Origin: Bacteroidales bacterium
GTDB taxonomy: Bacteria > Bacteroidota > Bacteroidia > Bacteroidales > P3
Length of the DNA stretch: 64,000 bases
Direction: 5' to 3'
Assembly: GCA_017616895.1 (NCBI GenBank)
Contig: JAFZXE010000029.1
Location: 110,895 to 174,894 of the forward strand
The notes beneath the pieces are model-generated. The model was not told the DNA's origin. It saw only the letters and a program-made list of their open reading frames with translations, and searched no databases. This document shows, piece by piece, positions 33,493-44,400 of the stretch. Within the stretch, counting starts at the first letter, position 1. The number at the start of each line of letters is the position of its first letter. The translations under genes were made by a program, and so were the position numbers.

Positions 33493-34446
33493 TCATTCTC
33501 CCTCTTTGGGTAGCGCTTTGAAGCCGAGACCCATGATCTCGGAACTCTCTATGACATTGACAAAGGCGTTAGGATCAAGATAGCGCATGTTTGTCTTAAG
33601 TTTCACAAGCCCAGTGCGGTCGAGGGTGACGTAAATCATGCGTCGTTCCTGTCCTTTATATAAGCCGATGCCAGAAAAACATGTACCGCCACGTTCAAGG
33701 TCGTTGATGATAAAGTCTTTCACCTCCTCTATCTTGTCGGTCACAATGAATACCGTTTTGTAGGTGGTAAAACCTTCGACGATAAGGTCAATGATCTTGC
33801 TCTCAATATAGATAAGCACTATGGAGTATATGGGGAGGCGGATACTACCATTGGGAATGAACAGCGTAGCAAGTGAAATACAACTGTCAACAATCAAAAC
33901 CAGGACACCAAGTGAAATCTTGGTATATTTGTGGACAATCATCGAAATGATGTCACTTCCACCCGAAGTGGCACCTGCACGGAAAATAACGCCGATAGCG
34001 ACTCCGTATATAATACCCGAAACAACGGTGTTAAGGAAAAAGTCCGGCACAAAGAAACGCTCAACATCACCATCCATGTAGGAAAGCGCAGTGTGAGTGG
34101 CCTCTGTCATAAACTCTCCGTCATAAATCACAGGCCTATATCCCCAGGTGCTTTCCAATATGAACGTGAAAATCGGAATCAATATTACCGACACAATAGT
34201 CTTAATACCAAAACGTGGACCAAGGATAATCGTTCCGATAATAAGGAGCGGGATGTCCATGCAAACACCAGCGACGGATATCTTCCACCCCCACAGAGCA
34301 TTGAACACGTTTGCCAAGCCATAAACACCGCCAGGAGCCAAATGGTATGGGTTGACAAACATGACATCACCCACAGCAAAAAGCAAACTGCCCAGAATGA
34401 CAAGGCCGTAGGATATTATCTCTTTTTTCAGCTTATTGTTGTCCAT
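33493..34446 (-). CDS. YitT-family membrane protein (DUF161/DUF2179)
   Basis: 317-residue member of the YitT family. Five or six transmembrane helices cover about 10-215 (DUF161), with the motif GATSGGSDIISMIVHKYTKIS, and the C-terminal 85 residues form a soluble DUF2179 domain (KTVFIVTDKIEEVKDFIINDLERGGT). Function is not settled. The start at 34446 (MDNNKLKKEIISYG) is used; upstream sequence to 34539 overlaps the HIT gene and gives no extra domain. 25 bp separate it from the HIT gene. Confidence 0.9.
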   Translation of the reverse strand: MDNNKLKKEIISYGLVILGSLLFAVGDVMFVNPYHLAPGGVYGLANVFNALWGWKISVAGVCMDIPLLIIGTIILGPRFGIKTIVSVILIPIFTFILESTWGYRPVIYDGEFMTEATHTALSYMDGDVERFFVPDFFLNTVVSGIIYGVAIGVIFRAGATSGGSDIISMIVHKYTKISLGVLVLIVDSCISLATLFIPNGSIRLPIYSIVLIYIESKIIDLIVEGFTTYKTVFIVTDKIEEVKDFIINDLERGGTCFSGIGLYKGQERRMIYVTLDRTGLVKLKTNMRYLDPNAFVNVIESSEIMGLGFKALPKEGE

Positions 34447-34471
34447 ACTAGAAAACGCCAATTTGTGAAAC

Positions 34472-34867
34472 TCAAATCTTAACCTCGTTCGAAATCTTAG
34501 TTGCCAATGCCTTAAGCTCGTCTTGAGACATAGCCACATGCTTAGAAAAATTCAAGTCGGCCGGAGTATTGAGTGGAATAAGATGGACGTGAGCGTGTGG
34601 CACATCTATGCCGACAACCGCCATACCCACTTTGATACAGGGACATACCTTTTTCAAACCTTCAGCCACCGCTTTACTGAAAAGCATCAGTTTGCAATAA
34701 AGGTCGTTGTCGATATCGAATATGTAATCCACCTCCTTCTTGGGGATGCAGAGCACATGTCCAACAGCAACAGGGTTAATATCCAAGAATGCGAGACAAT
34801 CATCGTTCTCCGCGACTTTGTAGCAAGGTATTTCTCCTGCAACTATTTTTGAGAATATAGACGCCAT
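34472..34867 (-). CDS. HIT-family nucleotide hydrolase
   Basis: 131-residue histidine-triad protein, cytoplasmic, hydrolysing nucleoside phosphoramidates or related mononucleotides. The N-terminal IFSKIVAGEIPCYKV and DINPVAVGHVLCIPK are conserved; the triad is PHAHVHLIPL with three His. Full length. It follows greA by 29 bp. Confidence 0.94.
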   Translation of the reverse strand: MASIFSKIVAGEIPCYKVAENDDCLAFLDINPVAVGHVLCIPKKEVDYIFDIDNDLYCKLMLFSKAVAEGLKKVCPCIKVGMAVVGIDVPHAHVHLIPLNTPADLNFSKHVAMSQDELKALATKISNEVKI

Positions 34868-34896
34868 ATATTTTCTTTTTTAATTCAACACATAAA

Positions 34897-35370
34897 CTAC
34901 CTCTCTATCGAGAGAATCTCGAAATTCATGGTGCCAGCCGGGACTTTCACCTCCACGACATCACCTTTCTTCCTACCCAAAAACGACTGAGCAAAAGGCG
35001 ATGTGACCGAAATCTTGCTCTCCTTGAGGTTAGCTTCGCTCTCTGGAACTATCGTGTACGACTGCTTTGCCTTTGTTTTTACATTCATGATATTTATTTT
35101 GGAGAGCAGCAGAACCTTGGATGTATCTATTTTTGACTCATCCAGTAAGCGGGCATTAGCCACCAAATCCTGAAGTTTTGAAATACGTGCTTCGAGGTGA
35201 CCTTGAGCCTCTTTGGCAGCGTCATATTCAGCGTTTTCTGAAAGGTCTCCCTTATCACGTGCTTCGGCTATTGCCGCAGAAGCCGCAGGACGCTCGACAG
35301 CTATAAGATGATGGAGTTCATCCTTCAATTTCTGTAAACCTTCTTCGCTATAATACTTAATCTCAGACAT
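34897..35370 (-). CDS. greA: transcription elongation factor GreA
   Basis: 157-residue GreA, which rescues backtracked RNA polymerase by stimulating cleavage of the nascent RNA. The N-terminal coiled coil carries the tip acidic pair in ARDKGDLSENAEYDAAKEAQ, and the C-terminal FKBP-like domain ends SPFAQSFLGRKKGDVVEVKVPAG. First gene of a six-gene minus-strand run with gaps of 21-55 bp. I saw no convincing -7 box upstream. Confidence 0.97.
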   Translation of the reverse strand: MSEIKYYSEEGLQKLKDELHHLIAVERPAASAAIAEARDKGDLSENAEYDAAKEAQGHLEARISKLQDLVANARLLDESKIDTSKVLLLSKINIMNVKTKAKQSYTIVPESEANLKESKISVTSPFAQSFLGRKKGDVVEVKVPAGTMNFEILSIER

Positions 35371-35471
35371 GATTTATTAGTTAAATTAGGTATGGTTATT
35401 GATTACTTGTGATTTATTTTCAAGTCAATTTTATATTGACCTTCGGCGGTTTTCCGAAATGGTATCTAAAA

Positions 35472-35509
35472 ATTAGGAAAGGCTTTTTAGGCCTTTCCTA
35501 ATAAATTTA
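35472..35509 (-). terminator. terminator after porV
   Basis: ATTAGGAAAGGC pairs with GCCTTTCCTAAT; on the minus strand the hairpin is followed by TTTTTAG. It lies about 26 bp after the porV stop codon and before greA. Confidence 0.87.
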
Positions 35510-35527
35510 GATATGAGTCAGACGTTT

Positions 35528-36613
35528 TTAGAACTTAATTGTTGCTCCTATAGAGTGCGACCCTTTGAAGGGTGCTGCAGCACGATAGGAGTACTCAAGG
35601 GCTAACGTAGGACGCATTGATCCGTCGGCCTTCTTCTTGGTCAATGGGATATCAACCGATGCTCCTGCACAAAGACCAGTATTAGCGGTGGTTCGGGTAG
35701 CCTTGGTGAGTTTCTCGAACGTGAAGATATAACCACCACGCAACTGCATAATGTTGAACAGTGAGTATTCAAGGCCAACCGTGATGTTATCCTTCAAAAA
35801 CGCATTCGAAGTAAAGCTTGCTGCCATAGTAATACGCTGTTCTCCGGCAGGAATAAGGAAGTCATACGATGCACCTATGTTCAAACAGGTAGGCAACTCC
35901 ATGCTAGCCGAACGGTACTCAGCCGTCATATCATTGCCAGCCGCATTTTCATATGAGAAAGAATGTCCGACACCTCTGAATGTCATAGCAGGTCCCCAGT
36001 TCTTCAGAGACATACCAAACTTCAACTGGTCGTTCTCACCTGTCACATACTGAATACCTGCATCAACTGCAAAACCCGTACCACGGATGTCAGCAGTCTG
36101 CTCGGTAACAACCTTCAAATTCAAACCAGCATGGATGCTCTTGGTGAAGGAATGTGCATAGGCGAGATTGATATTCATGTATGACGGACTAAACGTACCA
36201 TTTGCGCCGGCATCAGGACTTTCTACAGTCGTCACTTCGATATTGCCAAATCCCATGGCAGTCACAGACGCAGCAATCACCCCACGGTCGAAGAGTCTGA
36301 CAGCAACGCCAAAGGCATTGATGCCTGCACCACTTCGGAGACCAGATTTGCCACCAAGATAAATGGTATTGGTGTATGCGAACTCCATCTTATTGATAAA
36401 GGCAATACCTGCCACATTTGAGTAGAAAGCATCCAGCCCACGAACATTGGCGACGCTCACATTGCCCCAACCCGAGCTATGCGCCCACGGGTTGATAAGC
36501 AACTCTGTGGCACCCGCCGTACCACGACGTTTGTCGTTGCCGGCATACACGTTGCCAACAGCGACTGCCAGCAACAGAACCACAACTACTGATATTCTAA
36601 ATATATTCTTCAT
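35528..36613 (-). CDS. porV: PorV/PorQ-family outer-membrane protein
   Basis: 361-residue outer-membrane barrel of the PorV/PorQ family (FadL-like), which in T9SS shuttles CTD cargo from the translocon to the attachment complex. The start is set at 36613 (MKNIFRIS), with a signal peptide ending near VYA. The conserved opening LLINPWAHSSGWGNVSVANVRGLDAFYSNVAG and the barrel ending HSIGATIKF are clear. The symbol is given with reserve: PorV versus another PorV-like paralogue cannot be decided without comparison. It follows a 1599-residue surface protein by 35 bp. Confidence 0.82.
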   Translation of the reverse strand: MKNIFRISVVVVLLLAVAVGNVYAGNDKRRGTAGATELLINPWAHSSGWGNVSVANVRGLDAFYSNVAGIAFINKMEFAYTNTIYLGGKSGLRSGAGINAFGVAVRLFDRGVIAASVTAMGFGNIEVTTVESPDAGANGTFSPSYMNINLAYAHSFTKSIHAGLNLKVVTEQTADIRGTGFAVDAGIQYVTGENDQLKFGMSLKNWGPAMTFRGVGHSFSYENAAGNDMTAEYRSASMELPTCLNIGASYDFLIPAGEQRITMAASFTSNAFLKDNITVGLEYSLFNIMQLRGGYIFTFEKLTKATRTTANTGLCAGASVDIPLTKKKADGSMRPTLALEYSYRAAAPFKGSHSIGATIKF

Positions 36614-36648
36614 TTCTCTAGATGTTTTTGCGTTTTCAATCATTTGCC

Positions 36649-39600
36649 TTAGAAACCGAATGAGTTCAAATCAACCGGACGCATGGTACCAAACCATTTG
36701 ATGACGCGGTAACCAATATTAGGTACGTCAACATGAATCAGATACATACCACCAGCGATAGGAATACCCTCGTGGTTGTGCAAATCCCAATCGATTACAT
36801 ACCTGTAGGTTGGGTCACTATCGTTAGCCGTAGGACCTAACTTTCTAACCAAAGTACCATCGAGAGTGTAGATAGAGATTGTTGTTCCAGACGGAACATT
36901 AACAAAACGGACCTTTGTCTCGAGTTGGCTGGCCGTCTCGTAAGCAGAATAACTGTAATAAGGGTTGGGGACAACATTGATAAGACTCAAGATTGAATCC
37001 CTATAATCCTTTGTGGCATCGTTGGCAAGAGACTGCCCCGTCAAGGTTGCAATATCCTCTGACAGCTCAAACATATACATTGGACGATTACTGTTCTGAG
37101 CTTCAGACACAGGTCTGCGCGTTGCATTTGGTCCGTAGTATGTGGCATACTGTGTCGGGACATCAATATCAATAGTCACATCGCAAGGAATATCTTTCGG
37201 GTTATCAAACTGGTAACGGCTATTGACCAGCGGCATATTAACCCAAGCCACCGATGCAAAGAGGAGCGAGATTGCATCACGAACTTCATTCACAGAAGCT
37301 TTTTCGATTTCGTCCTTAAGAAGACCTCTATCGTATGCAAGGTTATGCTGCTGGTTGGGCGTCGGATCGGTGGTAGTCATTATCTTCTCTGAAATACGCA
37401 GCATCTTCATCGCATAACGACCTGCATCATAGGAGGGCGTTGCGTATGAAGTACTTTCAACTGTAGTACCTGCTCCAAATATCTTGTAGAACGGCTGGTC
37501 TGTAGCGTTCATCACATATATGAAGTGGCGACCACCCATAACATAGTTTTGTGTACCATCCATAATGGTGTTGACGGGATTCCACATCATATCTCTACCA
37601 TTATACTGGACATATCTAGAATCCTCTCCAAACATGATGTTCAAACGTTCGCCTGTGGTTGTGTTGATTGCATAGCCCGGGAACCAACCCATACCCATGT
37701 CTGATATATAGTTAGGACTCGATGGATCCTCTGATGGCTGACGAACAGCTGATGTATCACCATTTTTATCAACCGATGGATGACGCCGCATCTGGAACTT
37801 ACGCGCATTGCCTTCGGATTGCTGATAATCATCGCACATTTCAAGAACCGGGCATCTCGTCCACTTGGACGTATCTGCCGTAAACACGATACGGACACTC
37901 GGAAGAGCTTTAACATTATTAAAAATCAAAGATTTGTTGCAGGAATGAGCCATCAGTTTACGCATCGTTCTGTTATACGAGAGATAGACATTTGCATAAC
38001 GAACAATCGCATGCAGACTATCGAGGATATTCTGTGGTGCGATGAAATACTTCATGCTAAAGCCCGGGTGGAAGTCGCGAGTGGAAACCATCTTATAAGG
38101 AGACCACAAACCACCCAAAACTTCTTCAAAGACCTGATACTTGTCAAACGGTTCGGCCTGTACGTCGCTTCCGCGCGACGCGGTAACCATGTAATAGTCC
38201 TCGTCAAGATATTCCTCATAGTCAGATATTGGCTCGTCAGAGTTCTTGAAAGATCCCAAATTACCAGCCGCATACTGAGAGCCTGAACGAATCCAGTTGT
38301 AGGTTGGACTTCCATCGTAGTCGGGAATACCCGTAAGCCACTGTTTCTCATTGTCAGAGAAAGTCATCGATGACGAAAGAACCGAACCATCATTGACATA
38401 TCCACCAGACACGAATGTACCCAAGTTTGCAGGAGACAAACTTATGGTATATGAGTCTGCAGCTGGCTTAGGATTGGTTATTGCAACCGAAACACCGAGG
38501 TCAAGGAATAGCTGCTCATTATAACGACCTATTGCATAGTCTGATGTGTCGCTATATACAGGCACCGAATCAGCGGTGTAATAAAGTGGTTCGGATGGAT
38601 CCTCCTTTGTAATGACCCATTTCGAATTGTCTTTAACACCCAGGAACTTTATTACAAATTTACCAGGCTTGATGTTCAACGGATCAATAACCGTAACATT
38701 AACAGGTCCGTAATTCTCCTGATATTTTGGAGATGAAACAATGCACGCATCCGTCAGAGACACCTTACCCGTTACGGTATCCAAAACCGAATATCCAGGA
38801 GCCTTTCCTGGTACACCAGGAGCACCCATCAGTTCGTCAATGGACTCTTGTGAGAGTCTCAAAACTGAACCTCCATTACCATGGCCCTCAATACGGGTGA
38901 TAAGTGGCTTCATACCAAACTCTGCCTGGACAACCGTTCCTCCATTTTCATTGGTCGGATCGTGAGGAATGACGGTTATCGGGGTTATTGTACGCCCCCA
39001 TTCGTCAGTACGACCAGCCAAATAAGGCTCCTTCTGACCATCGAGGAGGTCTGCTGAAGTCTGAGAATACTCCTTATATCTATTGTGAGCGTAAGCTATA
39101 CAAACATAATAGTACTCTTTATTGTTGACCAATGCACGGTTTGTTCCGGTTGAGAACTGGTCAGTCTTTATACGGAAAACATGTTGCAAGCCAGTATTGG
39201 CTCCATTGACCATTGTTGTCGCAGTAAGTAATCCCGTAGTTGAGTTTGTTGTGTAGTTAACCAATGTTCCAATAGGAACAGTGGGAGAATCAAGCGTGTC
39301 GTCATAATAGTTTTCCAAGTCGCACTGAGCAACAAGGCGAGCCTTTGTTATATCGCTTATGTCGGCAATAGAAGTCTTCGCATCTTTAAGCTGATATATC
39401 TGATATCCCTCAAATTTATAACTTCTCTGCTCATCTGTGTAACGGTGGCGAGTGCCATTAGCATCCATATAATAGGTAGGGATGGCTGGGTCAAGCTCAA
39501 CATAATCCTCACCCATCGAAGCATCGTTCTGATAGGTAATGTAGAGTATCACCTCATTCTTCATTTCCTGGGCGACAAGAGTCGGAGCATCTGGGCCGTT

Positions 39601-41448
39601 AAGCACCTTAAAGCAGTTCTCGAAAAGTGCCTGGCACACATCGTCAATCTGACGAAGGAGTTCAACAGACTGCCACGCTCCACCCGAAGATGCTTGTGCA
39701 AAAGGAATACCAACGGTAATGTAGTTAAGAGCACCCGGTTCAAGAGTGAAGGGACCTGCGGATTGCATAAAACGACGGTCGCCTATAGGATTGCCCGCTT
39801 GAACCTCGGTCCACTCAAATCCAGGATCCACTCCATCTGTACCCCAATGCAACGGGTCGCTATCGCCTGGGAACATGAAGTCACATTCGTATGTTGTGGT
39901 TCCAGTGGACAAACCGTCACCACCAAATTTCATACGCTGACGATTCTTCCAGTATCCGCGCAAGTACAAGTAGTAGTCAGTTGCTTTTGAAGGCTCTGAG
40001 TTATAACCGCTAGCCTTGTTCTCATAATATACGAAACGGCGCATACCAAAACGTTCATCGTCAACAATGTTATTACCAAAGTTCACACCATTGATAGCAC
40101 AGTTCCCTACCGCATCACCCGGCTGGAAATACCAAGCGAGAGGATAATAAAGGTCTGCATCGTCTGTAAGTTTGATTGTGTCATAACCCACACCACCAGG
40201 CAATCTATAACGCTCAAGATCCGAAGCATAGTAGAGCTGCATCTTGGAAATATCAATCTTGGGATTGTCCCTGCCATCAGGATCCATATACGGTCCCTGG
40301 AAGAAGTCGATACCAACAGCTGGCGGAATGCCTGAATAACTTCCCGATCCAGGACCATCCGACTCGTCACCGTTGTAGCAGTAACCCAATCCACGTTTTA
40401 CATCACATCCTACATAGTCATCAAAAGCATAACCTAAATCCGGGTCAACCCACTGACTGAAATAAGTATTCTTCAAAGTATAGGTAGAACGGTTGATAAC
40501 CTCGTATGAGTAGAACGTCATGTTATTGATTTCGTCATTTGTAGAGAAACCGAATGCCTGAGCACGGATTTCAAGACCGATGGGGCTTCCCTGTGTCTCA
40601 GTATGAGTATTACCCATATCGTTGAATATCCACCATATAGTCTGGTCACCTTTTAGCACCTGGTCCGAGAGAAGGCCACCGTGCACAACTCCTGCCGAGT
40701 CCTCCATTGTGCGGCGCGGTGAGTAATTCTCACCAGGAGCCAAAGCCGCCTTCAATGACGATGGGCAAAGTTCGTTGTCAAAATCATAGTAGGGATAGTC
40801 TCCCGCAAGAGGATCGTAGTGACCGTCGTGGTTTGCATCATAAAAAGGTGCAAGATACGGAGAGAGTCCTGCTTCACCGCCCTCTGCCGGCCATTTCATG
40901 ATAACTTCCGCTATAGCACTCTGATCAAAAGCACCTTCACGGGGAGTTGGCGGATTGGTTGAATAGTCAAACATTGCCATCAACGCCATGACATCTGCCT
41001 TGGTTATAATGTAATGTTTATCGTACTTGGTGCAACGATCCAAGTCGGTCGATGCTGCACCGTCAATGGTTAGAGGACCCGGCCAATAGTCATCGCCCTC
41101 TGAGCCGAAACGTAAAGCCGCAAGACGAAGCTGCTCGTTTACATCGGTACCACCAATCCACAATGCAGCGCAGAACATCGGGCACGTGTTACTGTTTTTC
41201 GGTATATGGTACTGCGCCACACTGCCATCGTACCACATATTGCCATAGCCATTAATCATGGCTCTGACATTATTGACACTAAGCTCAGCAGTACTTTGTG
41301 CTCTTTTGCAAGCGGAGGCTTTGGCCTGAGCAGCGGAACGCTTGGCTGCAGTTCGTCTGCACTCCGTGCACTCACGAGCATAGGTGGTACCTGCTCCTAA
41401 TCCAAACAGGACCGCCACCAATACAATTTTGCTAAATATATTCTTCAT
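36649..41448 (-). CDS. giant surface protein with FlgD-like/T9SS-type C-terminus
   Basis: 1599-residue exported protein (signal peptide about 1-24). A Cys/Arg/Lys/Ala-rich segment follows (ECTECRRTAAKRSAAQAKAS), then a region with MWYDGSVAQYHIP, FCAALWIGGTDVNEQLRLAA and GDDYWPGPL, a pattern recurring in large secreted proteins of Bacteroidetes. An Asp-rich DANHDGHYDPLAGDYP looks like a calcium-binding thrombospondin-3/dockerin-type loop. The C-terminal 100 residues (VPNPYYSYSAYE, ISIYTLDGTLVRKL, IPIAGGMYLIHVDV) are FlgD-like/CTD-type, probably a T9SS signal. Between a TonB-dependent receptor and PorV; function unknown. Confidence 0.72.
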   Translation of the reverse strand: MKNIFSKIVLVAVLFGLGAGTTYARECTECRRTAAKRSAAQAKASACKRAQSTAELSVNNVRAMINGYGNMWYDGSVAQYHIPKNSNTCPMFCAALWIGGTDVNEQLRLAALRFGSEGDDYWPGPLTIDGAASTDLDRCTKYDKHYIITKADVMALMAMFDYSTNPPTPREGAFDQSAIAEVIMKWPAEGGEAGLSPYLAPFYDANHDGHYDPLAGDYPYYDFDNELCPSSLKAALAPGENYSPRRTMEDSAGVVHGGLLSDQVLKGDQTIWWIFNDMGNTHTETQGSPIGLEIRAQAFGFSTNDEINNMTFYSYEVINRSTYTLKNTYFSQWVDPDLGYAFDDYVGCDVKRGLGYCYNGDESDGPGSGSYSGIPPAVGIDFFQGPYMDPDGRDNPKIDISKMQLYYASDLERYRLPGGVGYDTIKLTDDADLYYPLAWYFQPGDAVGNCAINGVNFGNNIVDDERFGMRRFVYYENKASGYNSEPSKATDYYLYLRGYWKNRQRMKFGGDGLSTGTTTYECDFMFPGDSDPLHWGTDGVDPGFEWTEVQAGNPIGDRRFMQSAGPFTLEPGALNYITVGIPFAQASSGGAWQSVELLRQIDDVCQALFENCFKVLNGPDAPTLVAQEMKNEVILYITYQNDASMGEDYVELDPAIPTYYMDANGTRHRYTDEQRSYKFEGYQIYQLKDAKTSIADISDITKARLVAQCDLENYYDDTLDSPTVPIGTLVNYTTNSTTGLLTATTMVNGANTGLQHVFRIKTDQFSTGTNRALVNNKEYYYVCIAYAHNRYKEYSQTSADLLDGQKEPYLAGRTDEWGRTITPITVIPHDPTNENGGTVVQAEFGMKPLITRIEGHGNGGSVLRLSQESIDELMGAPGVPGKAPGYSVLDTVTGKVSLTDACIVSSPKYQENYGPVNVTVIDPLNIKPGKFVIKFLGVKDNSKWVITKEDPSEPLYYTADSVPVYSDTSDYAIGRYNEQLFLDLGVSVAITNPKPAADSYTISLSPANLGTFVSGGYVNDGSVLSSSMTFSDNEKQWLTGIPDYDGSPTYNWIRSGSQYAAGNLGSFKNSDEPISDYEEYLDEDYYMVTASRGSDVQAEPFDKYQVFEEVLGGLWSPYKMVSTRDFHPGFSMKYFIAPQNILDSLHAIVRYANVYLSYNRTMRKLMAHSCNKSLIFNNVKALPSVRIVFTADTSKWTRCPVLEMCDDYQQSEGNARKFQMRRHPSVDKNGDTSAVRQPSEDPSSPNYISDMGMGWFPGYAINTTTGERLNIMFGEDSRYVQYNGRDMMWNPVNTIMDGTQNYVMGGRHFIYVMNATDQPFYKIFGAGTTVESTSYATPSYDAGRYAMKMLRISEKIMTTTDPTPNQQHNLAYDRGLLKDEIEKASVNEVRDAISLLFASVAWVNMPLVNSRYQFDNPKDIPCDVTIDIDVPTQYATYYGPNATRRPVSEAQNSNRPMYMFELSEDIATLTGQSLANDATKDYRDSILSLINVVPNPYYSYSAYETASQLETKVRFVNVPSGTTISIYTLDGTLVRKLGPTANDSDPTYRYVIDWDLHNHEGIPIAGGMYLIHVDVPNIGYRVIKWFGTMRPVDLNSFGF

Positions 41449-41475
41449 GTCTTTATTTTTTTTCGTGTTGTTGGA

Positions 41476-44400
41476 TTAGAAGTTATACGACAAGGAAACT
41501 TTCCATGTACGCGGCGAGGAATAGTTCCATGTGTTATTATTCATATACACAGCGTAGAGGTCTCTATACGACTGCGGGTCAAGATAGGAGTTGATGACGG
41601 CCTGAGTACCAGGGTCGGTCAGATATCCATCATCGGTCGGGTTTCCGGTGACAGAGAAAACTCCAGTCACATTGCGGATATCGAACAGGTTGTGAACCGT
41701 GAGAGCCAGGTTGAGATAGGTGTCTTTCTTACCAGCCTTAATGGGCCATGTCTTGTCGATAACCACATCGAAATAGAAGCCCCAAGGCAGACGAGCTCCA
41801 CGATAACTACCAACAATTGTGTACTGAGTGTTGCTGAGAGCTCGAGTATAAGGACGACCCGACTGTGCAACGGCCATCAAGTTGATACCGAAGTTCTCAA
41901 GAACCTTTACTTCCTTCACACGAAGCTCGCCAGTCTCTTTGTCTTTGACCTTACGCTTGATAACAGGACCATTATATTTGGCTCCACTTGCATAACGGAA
42001 GTCAATGTTTGCTTTGAATTCGTGACGACGGTCATCATCTATAGGATTGAGCATCTTAAGTGTTGTGTAACCCTCCTTGATAAGTTCAGTCATAGTGGTT
42101 GACGAAAGACCGGTACCGTCAGCATACTGCAACGTGTAGTTTGCATTGACTCGAATATTTTTGGTCTGACGGAGATCGTATGCGATTGTAACACCTTTGA
42201 TAGTCTTGAAGTCAATGTTATCGTACGAATAGTAGTTGGGGTTAGGATCGGCGCCCACATATTGAACAAGTTGTATAAGGTCGCGTGTTTCTTTGTAATA
42301 TGCGGAAATGCTGATTGCAGAATTCTTATTCTTACCTTTACCAAGTGCCTGCTGGAAACCAATTTCATAGTTGGTAATCTTTTCAGGTTTCAGGTTGGGG
42401 TTTGTTATGGTGGATATCTGCGTCATATACATATATCCAAGGTAGTTGGCCTGCCATCCACTAGACGGACGACGAGCGATAATATCGTAACTGGCCTTGA
42501 ACTGCGAATTATCTCCAACCGGGAAAGAGAATGCGATACGAGGCATCGGCACCCACTGCGGTTCATACTCCTTGAAGGCACCAGACCCAACTTTATTGTT
42601 GGCGAAGGCCTCTTGACCGCCACCAGTACCTTTAGTACGGAAAGGTGTCGGTTTACTCGATGTACCAGCTATATCATTGGGGGTATTCACCCCCTCACCG
42701 CTGGCATTGTACCAGTTTGTGGTACCGCTAGACGTTGTCGAACGATAACCACGGATGGTCGGCTTGCTTGCCGAAGCATCGTCAACATAAACCACCCAGT
42801 CGTCTTCAACGTTATTAGCAAGAGTTCCGTTGTACTCAACCTTACCCTCCTTTAGGTCTTTAACTGTATAAGCTTCGTAAAGCAGATATGGATCCTTCAA
42901 GACAAGCTGGTTTCCATTGAAATAGTCAACACGGAGACCCACGTTGAAGATGAGGTCCTGGAAATAGAAACGGTCCTGAATGTAACCAGCTAGATATGTC
43001 GGCGAGAAAGCCGGAAGGTAACGATACTTCTCATGGCCCTTGGATGCAGGATCAAAGAAGTCCTCAAAACTCCATTTCCCGTTATACTTCAGACCATTAT
43101 GTTTGTAACCGTAGTAGCTTACATACGCATTACCACTATTGAAAAGTTCATCTGACGAGAACATGTCAATACCTCCAGCCTCGGCATACTGCTCTGGCGT
43201 ATAGCTGTTGACATCCAACCAGTCGGTTGCACCGACATGTTCGCTATCGTAGGCACGCATGGCGGCATCGAAGGCGGACTGGTTCTCAACATTGTTGAGG
43301 CGGTCGTATGTCACACGAAGAGAACTACCCTCATGCTCGTAGTGAGGATTGGAATAATCAAGCTGAGAGATGTGACGGTTCGCATTCTGATACATCAAAG
43401 TCCACAACCCTGCGGCTGCCAACGAATATGAAGAAGCCGAATAGCGGTCATACTGGAAACCGATTTCAAGGTCGTGTCCTTTAATCAACGCAGAAGCCTT
43501 AGCCTGGACATACAGATAGTCTGTCTGAGACATTCCGTAAGATGTATTCTGTACGCCTGTATTGTAGAACATACCATAGACGCTTGACGGGGAATCTCCG
43601 TTGAAGAGACCTTTGAGCTCGCGAATATTGTCGCGGTTGGTCATATATGGACGATACTCATCATTCTCATAAAGCTGCATGGTATATCTCGCCAAACGGG
43701 CATTGACGGGATCTATACCATCTTTATACGATTCCATATCCACCGTTTCCAACCAACTGTCATGTACGTATGCGTATGTCTGAACACCATCATAATCGTA
43801 CAGAACAGGGTCTGTATAGTGCGGAGTCATCGCCGTCTTGAACGTGGAGATGTGTCCATAGCGGAATACATCGTCAAGAGATTTTCCATAATTGCTATTG
43901 TAGCTCAACGACGTTGCCCGGCTTACCATAGCAGTAATGTTGTACATCACATTGGAAACCGCAGCCGACGATTTAGACTCGGGAAGTGTGGACTCGTCGC
44001 TCTGATGCTTGGCATCCTTGAAGCGCTGAGTGAAGTCGATGGTAAGGCCATAGCTCTGGTCAACCTCAACGCCGCCGCTACCTTGAGCCATATTTAAAGC
44101 CCAATAGCTAGAACCGGTCGTAGGATACATTCCGCGTGAATACTCTCCAGTGAGTGTCAATGTTGCATAGTCGGTAAACCTGAAGTCAATAGCTCCTTCC
44201 ATCGCAACACTATAGTAACTGGTGTGAGGTTTCTGGGTAACCGTATGGAAATCGTCTGCATGGAGTTGTTCCTCTGCGGTATAGTTGATAGTATGTTCAA
44301 CCATGTCAAACGACAACGGGTTATCCTCAATATACTGTGACTTTTCTTTGTTCACAACCTTATAACGTCCCGACTTTGCACGATAATAACCATCCTTTGC